Assembly (NCBI RefSeq): GCF_902806695.1
Contig: NZ_CADCXN010000056.1
Span: 1-46,202 of the forward strand
Reading direction: 5' to 3'
Length of the DNA stretch: 46,202 bases
Origin: Candidatus Methylobacter favarea
GTDB lineage: Bacteria; Pseudomonadota; Gammaproteobacteria; Methylococcales; Methylomonadaceae
Positions 34,278-43,251 of the stretch are shown here, one piece after another. Every line of letters starts with the position of its first letter. Position 1 is the stretch's first letter. The notes below the pieces were generated by a model. The model was given only the letters and a program-made list of their open reading frames with translations. It did not search any database and was not told where the DNA came from. The position numbers and the translations under genes were made by a program.

Positions 34278-34812
34278 TCAAGGATTAAGGAAATGACTGC
34301 TTTTATTCCTCGACCTGTTAACCAAGTTCTCAACTCGTCGGTATCGTAAGCCTTGTCCGCTAAAACGGCTGAGGCTTTAACATTTTCAAGCAAGGGTATC
34401 GCTTGCTGGCATTCGGCCTTCTGGCCGCCAGTCAGGATGAACTTAATCGGCATGCCCAACGCATCGCAGAGCGCGTGGATCTTACCGCTAAACCCGCCTT
34501 TGGAACGTCCCAGCGCCCTAACCACCGAGCCATCGATAGCAACATCCTGACCATTGGCATCTTCACAAAAATGACCGAAGAGCTTCTCCCAAGCACCCTG
34601 GCGCACCAGCGTGAAAAACGCTTGAAGATGCTATTCCACTTGCCCTGCGTAGGCGGCAAAACCCGCCGCTGTGAGCCCGAACGTAATATCCACAAGCAGG
34701 CGCTAATAAATTGCCGGCAAGTGTTTGGCCGCCCGATATGAAGGCCTCTCAATTTCTTTAACTTTGCCAATATTCGCACTCATTCTTCATCGCTTAAATG
34801 TATCCGGTTCAT
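34268..34812 (-). pseudogene. IS5-family transposase, broken
   Basis: A decayed IS5-type (IS427/IS1031-like) transposase gene. From an ATG at 34812 the frame reads MNRIHLSDEE and then a stop TGA where Trp is usual. The frame continues from 34779 (GRPNTCRQFISACLWILRSG, then SIFKRFSRWCAR) and is then lost by a frameshift near 34600. The second frame carries on as GAWEKLFGHFCEDANGQ and DVAIDGSVVRALGRSKGGFSGKIHALCDALG with one catalytic Asp (IDGS). Further on comes VLADKAYDTDELR, the second Asp (DKAYD). The C-terminal segment with the third catalytic acid is absent. So there are a nonsense codon, a frameshift and a 3' truncation: the element cannot move on its own. Confidence 0.85.
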
Positions 34813-35473
34813 TACACTCAAAATGATCAATTCTATCGGATTGGTAAAACGTCAACAGAACCTAGGCTCACTGGCTTATTAGCCAAATATAATTATCATT
34901 TGTTCATGACAGGAATATGACAGGTTTTCAGATGCCATGTAACAGGCGTGCTCATGGCAAATTGAATCTGACTGGCTATCCAAAGGCAGTAAAGGGAAGT
35001 ATCGGTAATAAAACGCTGATCAAAATCTGAGCGAGGCCGGGACTTATTCAATCCATCGCTAAGGGCCACAGATACCGTCCTGGTTGTCAACCTTATTGCC
35101 GTATAGTCCGATAAGGCGCACGGCCGTATGTTGACTAACTGTTGGCCTTCGAATACAGAAGTGGCGGGGATGGTCGGAGCACCAGTACCCCTCGGAGATA
35201 TCGGAGATAAGGGTGAGCAAGTCACGATCCGCTTTCAGACAGGAGGTTAGTGAGGTGATTGTCAGTGGCTTGGGCAGTTGTTTTCCACATGGCAATGGCA
35301 TCAATGAGAGATTGATGGATCAGGTAATTGCTTGCTTTTCGATTTCTTTTGAATCTTGAAATAGTCAACACTCAAGCAGAAAACGACAGAAGCCGGTTTG
35401 CCACAGGGCAGGAACTCGTCATTAGTCCAGCCGTTCCTGAAAAAGCCTGAGCCGTTATGCTGTTGCCTGCTGA
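34813..35473. other. Gap between IS5 remnant and LOG gene; decayed sequence
   Basis: About 660 bases. Two overlapping minus-strand frames (34896-35225 and 35059-35304) are open but belong to no family I recognise and change frame in the middle, as in degraded coding DNA. A plus-strand stretch near 35230-35350 also reads openly (SAFRQEVSEVIVSGLGS) without a start. Most likely it is debris of a mobile or accessory gene. Confidence 0.3.
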
Positions 35474-36382
35474 TTATGAGGGGGTAGCGCCATTCAAGGA
35501 ATAATCTTCCAGAATAAGGCGCCAGATATCTTCTGCCGATTCTGCATAATGCAGGAGCTGGCGATCGCTTGGGGAAATCACCCCCTCCTCAACCATGGCG
35601 TCAAAATTAATGATTTTATCCCAGTAGGTTTGGCCGACCAGAATGACCGGAACAGGTCTTACCTTTTTGGTCTGGATCAGAGTGAGCGTTTCAAAAAGTT
35701 CATCCAGGGTGCCGAAACCGCCGGGAAATGCGACCAGCGCGATAGCGCGCATTAAAAAATGCATTTTTCGTATGGCAAAGTAGTGAAACTGAAAACACAG
35801 GTCGGGAGTGATATAAGGATTAGGTTTCTGCTCGCCCGGCAGTACGATGTTAAGCCCCATGCTTTTGCCGTCCACATCAGCGGCGCCGCGATTGGCGGCC
35901 TCCATAATGCCGGGGCCGCCGCCGGTGACTACGGTCACGGAGCACTGAAGCTTTCTGGCTTGCTGGGTGATAAGCGCTCCCAGCTTGCGCGCCTCGTCAT
36001 AATAACGGCTTTTCTTCAGAACGCGGCGGGCAACGGCTGCCTTATTTTCAAGGATTGGGTCGCCCGGGTTTGCAGTCAGCGCCTGTTCGGCGTTCAGCAA
36101 TGATTTTTGCGCCTTTTCATGCTCCGGAATGCGGGCGCTGCCGAATATGACCACGGTGGATTGGATGCCATGTTCCGATTGGGTCAGCTCAGGCTTTAGC
36201 AATTCCAGCTGCAACCGCACCGGCCTTAATTCATCCCGCATCATGAAATCAAAATCATTATATGCCAATCGATAAGAGGGGGATAAACTCTGGGGCGTAC
36301 CGAGATCGGCAGAGACATTTATGACATCTTGCTTGGCCGATGGGAAAGGGCTTTCGGCGGGAAGTAGGGTTTTTTTTGCCAT
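35474..36382 (-). CDS. LOG-family nucleoside 5'-monophosphate phosphoribohydrolase-like protein
   Basis: A 302-residue member of the TIGR00730/LOG family. The signature motifs GGGPGIMEAANRGA (near residue 155) and PGGFGTLDELFE (near 220) are intact; these bind the nucleotide and catalyse cleavage of N-linked ribose monophosphate. Plant LOG proteins release active cytokinin, while bacterial relatives have been linked to nucleotide clean-up. It is longer than minimal LOG proteins owing to an N-terminal extension (about 100 residues) with a helical, charged insert. It is divergent from ppsA, separated by about 200 bases. Confidence 0.85.
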   Translation of the reverse strand: MAKKTLLPAESPFPSAKQDVINVSADLGTPQSLSPSYRLAYNDFDFMMRDELRPVRLQLELLKPELTQSEHGIQSTVVIFGSARIPEHEKAQKSLLNAEQALTANPGDPILENKAAVARRVLKKSRYYDEARKLGALITQQARKLQCSVTVVTGGGPGIMEAANRGAADVDGKSMGLNIVLPGEQKPNPYITPDLCFQFHYFAIRKMHFLMRAIALVAFPGGFGTLDELFETLTLIQTKKVRPVPVILVGQTYWDKIINFDAMVEEGVISPSDRQLLHYAESAEDIWRLILEDYSLNGATPS

Positions 36383-36540
36383 TAGCAGTCCGTGTTGAAA
36401 AGATTTAATACCTTAATTATTTCAAATAAGTAGTGATAAAGTAATATTAAGTTTAACAGTCTTACCGTCATTACCCTATCCGTACTTATTTCCCCATGTT
36501 AAGTGCAAACTATAAAAATAACTCATAGAATTAATATTTC

Positions 36541-36555
36541 CCGGTTTAAAACCGG
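36541..36555. promoter_or_regulatory. Perfect palindrome in the ppsA leader
   Basis: CCGGTTTAAAACCGG reads the same on both strands apart from the central base (7+1+7). It ends 25 bases before the proposed ppsA ATG. Its position suits an operator or a leader hairpin; no T tract follows it, so it is not a terminator. Confidence 0.35.
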
Positions 36556-36580
36556 AATAAATCCGCCCGAAGAGAATGCC

Positions 36581-39001
36581 ATGCCTAAACAAATAAACTA
36601 TATTCGCTGGTTTGATGAATTAACTATCGACGATATTGCGCTGGTAGGCGGCAAAAATGCCTCATTGGGTGAAATGTATCGCGAATTGACCTCTCAGGGA
36701 ATCATTATTCCCAACGGCTTTACCGTGACCGCCGAAGCCTATCGCTATGTGCTGGATCAGTCGGGCGGCTGGCAGGCTCTGCACGAGGCACTGGATAATT
36801 TGAAACCTGATAATGTCGCCGATCTTGCCAGACGCGCCCGTAGAGCCCGGGAAATCATCTATGCAGCACCCTTCCCTGCCGATCTTGAAAGCCAGATTCT
36901 CAAGGCATTCGCCCGATTGCAGCAACAGTACGGCGAGGATTTGAGCGTTGCCGTGCGCAGTTCGGCAACCGCTGAAGATTTGCCGACCGCCAGTTTTGCC
37001 GGGCAGCAGGATACTTATCTTAATATTCGCGGCGACCAGGCCTTACTGGAAGCCTGCAAGCGCTGTTTCGCCAGCCTGTTTACCGACCGTGCGATTCATT
37101 ACCGGATCGACCAGGGCTTTGACCATTTTAAACTGGCGCTTTCTATCGGCGTGATGAAAATGGTGCGTTCCGATCTGAGCGCCAGCGGCGTCATGTTTTC
37201 CCTCGATACCGAATCAGGTTTCAAGGATGTGGTTTTTATCACCGGCGCGTATGGTCTGGGTGAAAATGTCGTGCAGGGCGCAGTTGACCCGGACGAGTTT
37301 TATGTACACAAGCCGACCTTCGAGCAGGGCTATCGCGCCGTGCTAAAGCGCACGCTGGGCGCGAAAAAAATAAAAATGGTATACAGCGACGGCAGCACCC
37401 GCGAAGCTACCCGCAATGTCGTGACTTCTGCTGAAGAGCGCAATCATTTCTGCCTTAACGATCAGGATGTGCTAACCCTCGCTGACTATGCCGTTAAAAT
37501 AGAAAAGCATTACAGCGCCAAGGCCGGGCACGCCAAGCCAATGGATATGGAATGGGCGAAAGACGGCAGTGACGGCATTTTATATATCGTTCAGGCAAGG
37601 CCGGAAACCGTGGTCTCCCAAAAGCGCGGTATGGTTCTGGAACAATACCGCCTTAACACAAAAGCCCAGCCGCTGGTTACCGGCCATGCAGTGGGCAGCA
37701 AGATTGCTACAGGCAATGCCCGCATCATTGATAAACCAGAACATCTGAGCGAGTTTAAACCGGGCGATGTGCTGGTTGCGGATATGACCACGCCGGACTG
37801 GGAACCGGTGATGAAAATTGCTTCGGCGATAGTCACTAACCGCGGCGGACGCACCTGTCATGCGGCAATTATTTCCCGGGAACTTGGCGTTCCCGCCGTA
37901 ATAGGCTGTGATAACGCGACCACGGCCATTAAAAACGATACACCCGTAACCGTGACTTGCGCCGAAGGCGATAGCGGCAAAGTCTATGCAGGCATTCTTG
38001 ACTTTGACATTATCACTACGGATTTGTCCGATCTGCAACGTCCTGAAACCCGTATCATGCTGAATATCGGCAATCCCGAACTGGCTTTTAAAACCAGCTT
38101 TTTGCCCAATGACGGCGTCGGTTTGGCGCGTATGGAATTCATCATTACCGAATACATCAAAGCGCATCCGATGGCCTTGATACACCCGGAGAAAGTGCAG
38201 GATGTAAGTGAACGCGAACAACTTCAGGCCCTTGTCCGCAACTATGCAAGCCCGCAGGATTTCTTTATCCAGCAACTTTCGGAAGGCGTGGGAACTATCG
38301 CCGCAGCGTTTTATCCCAAGCCCGTCGTGGTGCGCATGTCGGACTTTAAAACCAACGAGTACGCGACCTTGCTGGGCGGACGCTGGTTTGAGTTTGACGA
38401 AGCCAACCCGATGATCGGTTTTCGTGGCGCCTCACGTTATACGCATCCAGCCTACGCTGAAGGTTTTGCCCTGGAATGCGCGGCCATGAAACGGGTGCGC
38501 GATGACATGGGTCTGACCAATGTCATTCTGATGATTCCGTTTTGCCGCCGTGTTGAGGAAGCCCGTCGCGTCCTTGAATACATGGCGCGGCTGGGCTTAA
38601 AGCGCGGCGAAAACGGGCTGGAAATTTATGTCATGTGTGAAATTCCCAATAACGTCATCCAGATCGACGCCTTCTCCCAGCATTTTGACGGCTTTTCCAT
38701 CGGCTCAAATGATCTCACCCAGCTTACCTTAGGCGTAGACCGGGATTCCGGGATTGTCGCTGAAGATTTTGACGAACGCGATCCCGGCGTCAAGGAAATG
38801 ATCCGCCTTGCAGTAGTGGGCGCGCGGCGCAATGGCAAACATTGCGGCCTGTGCGGCCAGGCGCCCTCGGATTATCCTGAAATGGCGGAATTTCTGGTCG
38901 AAATCGGCATAGACTCGATGAGCCTGAACCCTGATACGGTCCTGAAAACCACGCAACACGTTCTGGAAACTGAACAGCGTATGGGTAGAATTAAGCAGTG
39001 A
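36581..39001 (+). CDS. ppsA: Phosphoenolpyruvate synthase
   Basis: An 806-residue enzyme converting pyruvate, ATP and water to PEP, AMP and phosphate. It has the three expected domains: ATP-grasp-like nucleotide-binding domain (GGKNASLGEM; VAVRSSATAEDLPTASFAGQQDT), the swivelling domain with the phosphorylated His in GGRTCHAAIISRELG, and the PEP/pyruvate barrel (GLARMEFIITEYI, NDLTQLTLGVDRDS, GLCGQAPSDYPE). I place the start at the ATG at 36581: the fold begins immediately with YIRWFDEL and GAAGAG lies a few bases upstream. The open frame reaching 36503 would run through the palindrome. With the pyruvate-kinase-like gene and glgP nearby, it supports a pyruvate/PEP switch coupled to storage carbon. 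Confidence 0.96.
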   Translation: MPKQINYIRWFDELTIDDIALVGGKNASLGEMYRELTSQGIIIPNGFTVTAEAYRYVLDQSGGWQALHEALDNLKPDNVADLARRARRAREIIYAAPFPADLESQILKAFARLQQQYGEDLSVAVRSSATAEDLPTASFAGQQDTYLNIRGDQALLEACKRCFASLFTDRAIHYRIDQGFDHFKLALSIGVMKMVRSDLSASGVMFSLDTESGFKDVVFITGAYGLGENVVQGAVDPDEFYVHKPTFEQGYRAVLKRTLGAKKIKMVYSDGSTREATRNVVTSAEERNHFCLNDQDVLTLADYAVKIEKHYSAKAGHAKPMDMEWAKDGSDGILYIVQARPETVVSQKRGMVLEQYRLNTKAQPLVTGHAVGSKIATGNARIIDKPEHLSEFKPGDVLVADMTTPDWEPVMKIASAIVTNRGGRTCHAAIISRELGVPAVIGCDNATTAIKNDTPVTVTCAEGDSGKVYAGILDFDIITTDLSDLQRPETRIMLNIGNPELAFKTSFLPNDGVGLARMEFIITEYIKAHPMALIHPEKVQDVSEREQLQALVRNYASPQDFFIQQLSEGVGTIAAAFYPKPVVVRMSDFKTNEYATLLGGRWFEFDEANPMIGFRGASRYTHPAYAEGFALECAAMKRVRDDMGLTNVILMIPFCRRVEEARRVLEYMARLGLKRGENGLEIYVMCEIPNNVIQIDAFSQHFDGFSIGSNDLTQLTLGVDRDSGIVAEDFDERDPGVKEMIRLAVVGARRNGKHCGLCGQAPSDYPEMAEFLVEIGIDSMSLNPDTVLKTTQHVLETEQRMGRIKQ

Positions 39002-39663
39002 AGTCTTCTGTGCATAGAAGAAGTTTTACATTTTACATCAACTGATGTGACTGCTATTGCAAGCACGGCAAGGACATCCAGGGAATACCGAGCTTGCACA
39101 GAAGGCCCTATGGGCGCACAAATTAAATGTCGCAGCTTGCCAGGCATCAGATGTATTAATTCAAATTTGAGCCGACATGATAAGGAAGTACTTAAGACTT
39201 TTACCGATAATATCTGAGACTATAATTAACTGCTTTCAGCCAAAACTATCCAGTCAATTTCTTTTAATTAAAGTTCCGAATAATCGGCCCGAACAATTTG
39301 AGATAGCCAGCATTGGCATGATCTCCAGAAGTGTATATCGTTTCAGTTCGGATGAGATACAGTTAGCAAACCTGACTAACATTCCAACTTTTTTGCCGTC
39401 AATGCCAAATGTATGGAAAGTATATGGAAATTTTATAATCATTTTTTAGACGTTCTGAGGCTAAAGCGGTTGGCTTGGGTTTGTCTTCGTTAGCGTCAGT
39501 GGTTGACGGTAGTTTTACCTTTTTTTATGCTCATTATCCATTGGAATATACTGTGCTAACCCTTATAAAACTTTAATGACTTTTATATAAGTGTTTGGAT
39601 TAGTAGAATGGTCTAAAAAATATCACTTTTCTACAACAACGGGAGTTTAAGACGCGTGGTTGC
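39002..39663. other. Intergenic gap between ppsA and the TdeIII-like system
   Basis: About 660 AT-rich bases. Just after ppsA, TCTTCT (39004-39009) and AGAAGA (39016-39021) form a hairpin followed by TTTT, a plausible ppsA terminator. Near 39500, a CGTCA/TGACG hairpin and a GGTA/TACC hairpin with seven T bases follow one another. An open frame at 39177-39449 lacks a ribosome-binding site and family likeness, and I do not call it a gene. Confidence 0.4.
39004..39027 (+). terminator. Probable ppsA terminator
   Basis: TCTTCT (39004-39009) and AGAAGA (39016-39021) pair around a six-base loop just after the stop codon, followed by AGTTTT. The stem is short and AT-rich, so termination strength is uncertain. 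Confidence 0.4.
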
Positions 39664-40893
39664 ATGTTGAAAGAGCGCAAGGAAAATCATCATCATTTTA
39701 CGAATGGAGAAAAACGGGTTGAGTTATACGTAAATAGCAACGAATTACCGACAAATCCAAGTACAGTTAATGCAAAAACCGAACTGAACACGCTCAATTT
39801 GAATTGGCGGGAAAAAGAGCTGCCGGAGCGTGAACGGACAAAGCACGTTCACCGCTTGCATCCTTATCTTGGTAAATTTATCCCCGCAGCTTGTCGAAAT
39901 CTTTTTGCGTAAATATTTTCAGGCAGGGCAAACGGTTTTTGATCCCTTTTCAGGCTCCGGCACAACACTTGTGCAAGCCAATGAATTGGGCATTCACGCG
40001 GTCGGCTGCGATATTTCCGCCTTTAATGTCCTGCTGACCAGAGCCAAAACAAAGGCGTATTCGGGCGCGGAAGTGAAGCATGAAATTAAGGATATTCTTG
40101 CGCGGGTTCAAAACGTACCGTTAGAACAAGCCAATCCAAACACTGACAGCGAGTTTTTAAAAAGCTGGTTTGCGCCGCAAGCCTTAAGTGAACTGTTGGC
40201 GTTTCGGGATTTAATCCCTGAATATGAAGATCAGGAAATTTTAAAGGTCATTCTATCCCGCGCTGCGCGGTCGGCGCGAATGACCACGCACTTTGATTTA
40301 GATTTTCCAAAGAAGCCTCAAACCGAACCCTATCACTGTTATAAGCCTCAACGGACATGCCACCCAACTCCAACGGCATTTCAATTTTTGAAGCGCTATA
40401 GCCTTGATACAATCAAGCGCATTGAGCAATTTTCGATGCTTCGCACCAATGCAGGCGTGGAAGTTATCCACGGCGATAGTCGCCACGTCAATCCGGGGCC
40501 TATCGACGGCGTTATCACGAGTCCGCCTTATGTCGGTTTGATCGACTATCACGAACAGCACCGCTACGCTTACGAATTGTTAGACATAGAAGATCGCAGC
40601 GGGCAAGAAATCGGGGCGGCAAGCAAAGGATCAAGCATCAAGGCTAAAAAAGAATATCAAGAGCTGGTGGCGGAAGTGTTCACCAATGCCATGCAATATA
40701 TGCCCTCTGGGGGCGCTTGATTATTATCGCAGGGGATCGCCAGAACCTTTATCCCGATATTGCCAAAATCTGCAAAGTTGAAGAAGAAGCTGTTATTCAG
40801 CGTCGTGTAAACCGCAGAACAGGCAGGCGGGCAGGAGAGTTTTATGAATCCATTTTCATTTGGAAAAAAAATAAATACCTGAATGCCACATAA
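39664..40893 (+). pseudogene. Type II DNA methyltransferase, probably cytosine-N4, frame broken twice
   Basis: Three overlapping frames join into one methylase. The first (from ATG 39664) ends HPYLGKFIP, the second continues QLVEIFLRKYF and carries motif I DPFSGSGTTLVQA and the catalytic TSPPYVGLIDY. The third finishes LIIIAGDRQNLYPDIAKI and RRTGRRAGEFYESIFIWKK, ending at TAA 40891-40893. One extra base in the CCCC run at 39882-39885 and one missing base at the GGGGG run (40709-40713) would restore a single protein of about 409 residues. SPPY is usual for N4-cytosine methylases. The endonuclease gene overlaps its end by 11 bases. The breaks at homopolymers may be sequencing errors, phase variation or true decay. 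Confidence 0.8.
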
Positions 40894-41722
40894 TAAAAAA
40901 CTAATGAAAGATGCCATTCAAGCCAAGATCGGCGGCTTGAGGGAAAGGGTGATGGATCGTGTACTGCGTACTGATCCGTTTATTGCTGAAAAGCACAGGG
41001 CAGATAAACCGCTCTATGCCGCTTTGGTTCCAGATGAAATATTCAAAGGCTCACACTTCGAACGGCGTTTTGTAACGCCCTTTGGCGGTGTGTGGGAAGA
41101 CCTCGCCGTCACCGCCGCTCAATACGGATTGGGGTCTGATCAAAGGGGTGTGATGATTTCGGGAACGGTCAAACAAGATCGGTTGCGGCGGATCGCAAAA
41201 GTCCTAAACGATTTAGAACATACGGCAAGAGGTATAGAGCGTGTGCGTCCTGATTGGGACAAAGAGCTGGCTTATATTTTAGAAGGCGGCGGCGAAGATA
41301 TACCCGTTCAAGTTATCTGTGATTTGTTTGTGACCGATACCGAAAAAAATCTCAAATATGCGTTTGAGCTAAAAGCGCCGCTGCCAAATAGTGACCAAAC
41401 CAAAGTCAGCAAAGAGAAAATTTTAAAACTTCATGCTATGGAACCCTGCCAAGTGAATGGCGCTTATTATGCTCTGCCCTATAACCCCTACGGCAAGCGA
41501 GAAAACTACACTTGGAGTTTTCCGGCCCGGTGGTTCAACATGAAAGAAGACGAGGCTGTTTTGATCGGTGATGAATTTTGGGAAAAGATCGGTGGAGTCG
41601 GAACCTATCAAGCCTTCATTGAAGCTGTGAACGAGATCGGCAAAGAATATAAAGAACGTATCTACCGCGAATTTTTAGGCATAGAACCGCCACCGGGATC
41701 GGAGTCTGTCGGCTTGCTTTAG
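40883..41722 (+). CDS. TdeIII-like type II restriction endonuclease
   Basis: A 279-residue protein resembling the TdeIII family (enzymes reading GGNCC). Typical segments are FERRFVTPFGGVWEDLA near residue 60, ICDLFVTDTEKN with Asp147, FELKAPLPNSDQTKVSKEK with Glu162 and Lys164 as the D...ExK catalytic residues, YALPYNPYG near 205, and VLIGDEFWEKIGGVGTYQ. The frame is complete. It starts at the ATG at 40883 inside the methylase tail. A second Met at residue 8 is an alternative start. The recognition site is inferred by family only. A working nuclease with a broken methylase would be lethal, so its activity or the methylase breaks need explaining. Confidence 0.82.
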   Translation: MPHNKKLMKDAIQAKIGGLRERVMDRVLRTDPFIAEKHRADKPLYAALVPDEIFKGSHFERRFVTPFGGVWEDLAVTAAQYGLGSDQRGVMISGTVKQDRLRRIAKVLNDLEHTARGIERVRPDWDKELAYILEGGGEDIPVQVICDLFVTDTEKNLKYAFELKAPLPNSDQTKVSKEKILKLHAMEPCQVNGAYYALPYNPYGKRENYTWSFPARWFNMKEDEAVLIGDEFWEKIGGVGTYQAFIEAVNEIGKEYKERIYREFLGIEPPPGSESVGLL

Positions 41723-42202
41723 CCCATGTAGGCCCCTAATAAATGCTCTCCTCGTATTGAGATGAGACAAAAATATGGGTAAGTATTGCATTAACACATT
41801 TTTTGGCTTTAATGGGTATTGCCGGGTCTAACGAGGCGGCCAAAGGGACGCGCAGCCCATTGGCTACCCCTTATCTCAACCCGGTTAAGCGCAGCTAAGT
41901 TGGCGCCATGAAGAACGCTTGCTGGCACTTCATGAAAGTCATGGCTTAGCCGACGAGTCCGTGAATGTCGGGTGTCAGTAACATGGGCTAATTGCTCTCA
42001 ACTGGCAGGGGAAAAGCGACTTTTGTACCCGCCGGAGCCTCGTTCAGGCAGCGCTGGGAGCGGGCGAGGTCGAATGACCTGCCTTCAGCCGCGCTACACT
42101 CGGATTGAAGCGGTGGCCGAGGCCATCGGGGCCGGGCCCGCTAAGACCCAGCCTGTGCCGCGCCGGCTTTGAGTCTGCTCACCTTGTAAGCTTGGCAAGC
42201 CC

Positions 42203-42530
42203 GTGAAACCCTGGGCGAAGATCAGTTCGCTGCGGCCATATACGCCGCCGCCTGCGTTGACCGAGGCCGTACGCGCGTCTTCTGGCCGTGGCCAATTGCC
42301 CCGCATTTGCAGATTTGCCGCCCAGCCACCCTCGCCCCAGGCGTTGAGTGCGACCGCGCCGAACCCCGTGTACAGCGGGGACCTACCTATCTGCCGGCTG
42401 CCATCCGCGGCCAGTTCTGCTACCTCTGCCTGTTCCTCGATATGTTCACTCGCCAGATCATCGGCTGACAGGTGTTTACAGAAGAAAGCAGCCATTACGT
42501 CAGCGCTGTTGCAGGTTAGGTAGGGGCGCA
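42203..42530 (+). pseudogene. Remnant of an IS3-family transposase (integrase domain)
   Basis: One frame gives PNPVYSGD, then another from about 42390 gives TYLPAAIRGQFCYLCLFLDM and then FTRQIIG, a stop TGA at 42466-42468 where Trp is expected, then QVFTEESSHYVSA. Together these match the core of IS3 OrfB (xPNQVWxGDxTYxx...WLYLxxxxDLFSRxIVGW). The two frames plus the nonsense codon show a frameshift and a stop. The upstream part to about 41990 is GC-rich and probably from the same element. No terminal inverted repeats were found. Confidence 0.7.
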
Positions 42531-42716
42531 ATAACCCTCGGCGCTGGAGCCAAAAGACCTGGAACTGGAACACCACCCATACCGTAGCTTTAAATCCGGG
42601 TCATGCCGAAACTCAAAACACCTCGCCCTAGAAGATCGTTAATTCACAAAAAATAGCCGCATAAAATTTTTACTTTGAGGCGACAGTCACCTTGAAATTT
42701 TCCGGTTGCCTCATTT

Positions 42717-42762
42717 CAGTTAATGTGGTTCCTGATTACCGGCTATTCTCAGTTAATGTGGT
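42717..42762. repeat. Direct repeats CAGTTAATGTGGT
   Basis: The 13-mer CAGTTAATGTGGT occurs at 42717-42729 and again at 42750-42762, 33 bases apart. Repeats of this kind occur at the ends of some IS21-type and related elements. No transposase of that family is visible, so this may be a leftover end. Confidence 0.45.
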
Positions 42763-42939
42763 CCCGAAAAAAGGATGTAATCGGTTCCTGTGATTTTAGT
42801 ATCCGGCCACTATATATAGATAGCGTTGTTTGAGTAAAGATTAGGAAATTCTTCCCCAATCCAGCGAACCTTTCTTTATATAGCCATGACCAATCTGATG
42901 CTACAGAGGCTCGATAGATAAAATATTAAAATATGTTTT

Positions 42940-42959
42940 GAGTCGGCAATTGCCGACTC
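42940..42959. repeat. Perfect 20-base palindrome
   Basis: GAGTCGGCAATTGCCGACTC is fully self-complementary, followed directly by another GACTC. It lies in AT-rich DNA 290 bases beyond the crp stop and beside the IS remnants. As RNA it would be a hairpin with little loop; it could be a protein-binding site or an element end. Confidence 0.55.
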
Positions 42960-43251
42960 GACTCATGGGGAAGGAAAAGAGATAGTCTCCAAAGCGAAAA
43001 GGCTCAAGGTGATGGTATGAGCAATAGTAAAAGCAGGTAAAATAAAGCTCAAGGATATCCGTAGAAGCATTTATATTTTGTATGTAGCAGGAAAAAATTA
43101 TTGCGCACTTTGAAGACAATTTTCGCTTATTCTTCCAGTCAGGGCAATTTAGCGGAATGCGATTGATAAACAGGCCGGGGGAGTAAATTCACTTATCGGA
43201 GTTTTTAATACCTGCACATGCGAGTAGCGGTTGGTAGCAATAAAGATAAGC

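Larger units (their letters stand above)
41723..43251. other. Mobile-element graveyard between the restriction system and crp
   Basis: About 1530 bases without an intact gene. From 41830 to 42620 the DNA is GC-rich with fragmentary open frames and includes the IS3-like integrase remnant. From 42630 it turns AT-rich and carries a pair of direct repeats (42717-42729 and 42750-42762) and a perfect palindrome (42940-42959). The open frames at 42094-42576 (minus) and 42203-42523 (plus) are shadows of the same decayed transposase. Confidence 0.5.

Noticed and set aside
39177-39449. 90-codon plus-strand frame after ppsA
   Set aside because: No ribosome-binding site, no recognisable motif, AT-rich gap.
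41826-41893. RYYYAAC and GTTRRRY boxes like an integron attC site
   Set aside because: The boxes pair with a mismatch and the inner arms are not complementary; no integrase or cassette array is present.
41950-41975. Sequence GACGAGTCCGTGAATG resembling a hammerhead ribozyme core
   Set aside because: The CUGANGA core is altered and no GAAA with a matching stem follows.
42094-42576. 160-codon minus-strand frame
   Set aside because: It is the antisense of the IS3-like integrase remnant, kept open by high GC content.
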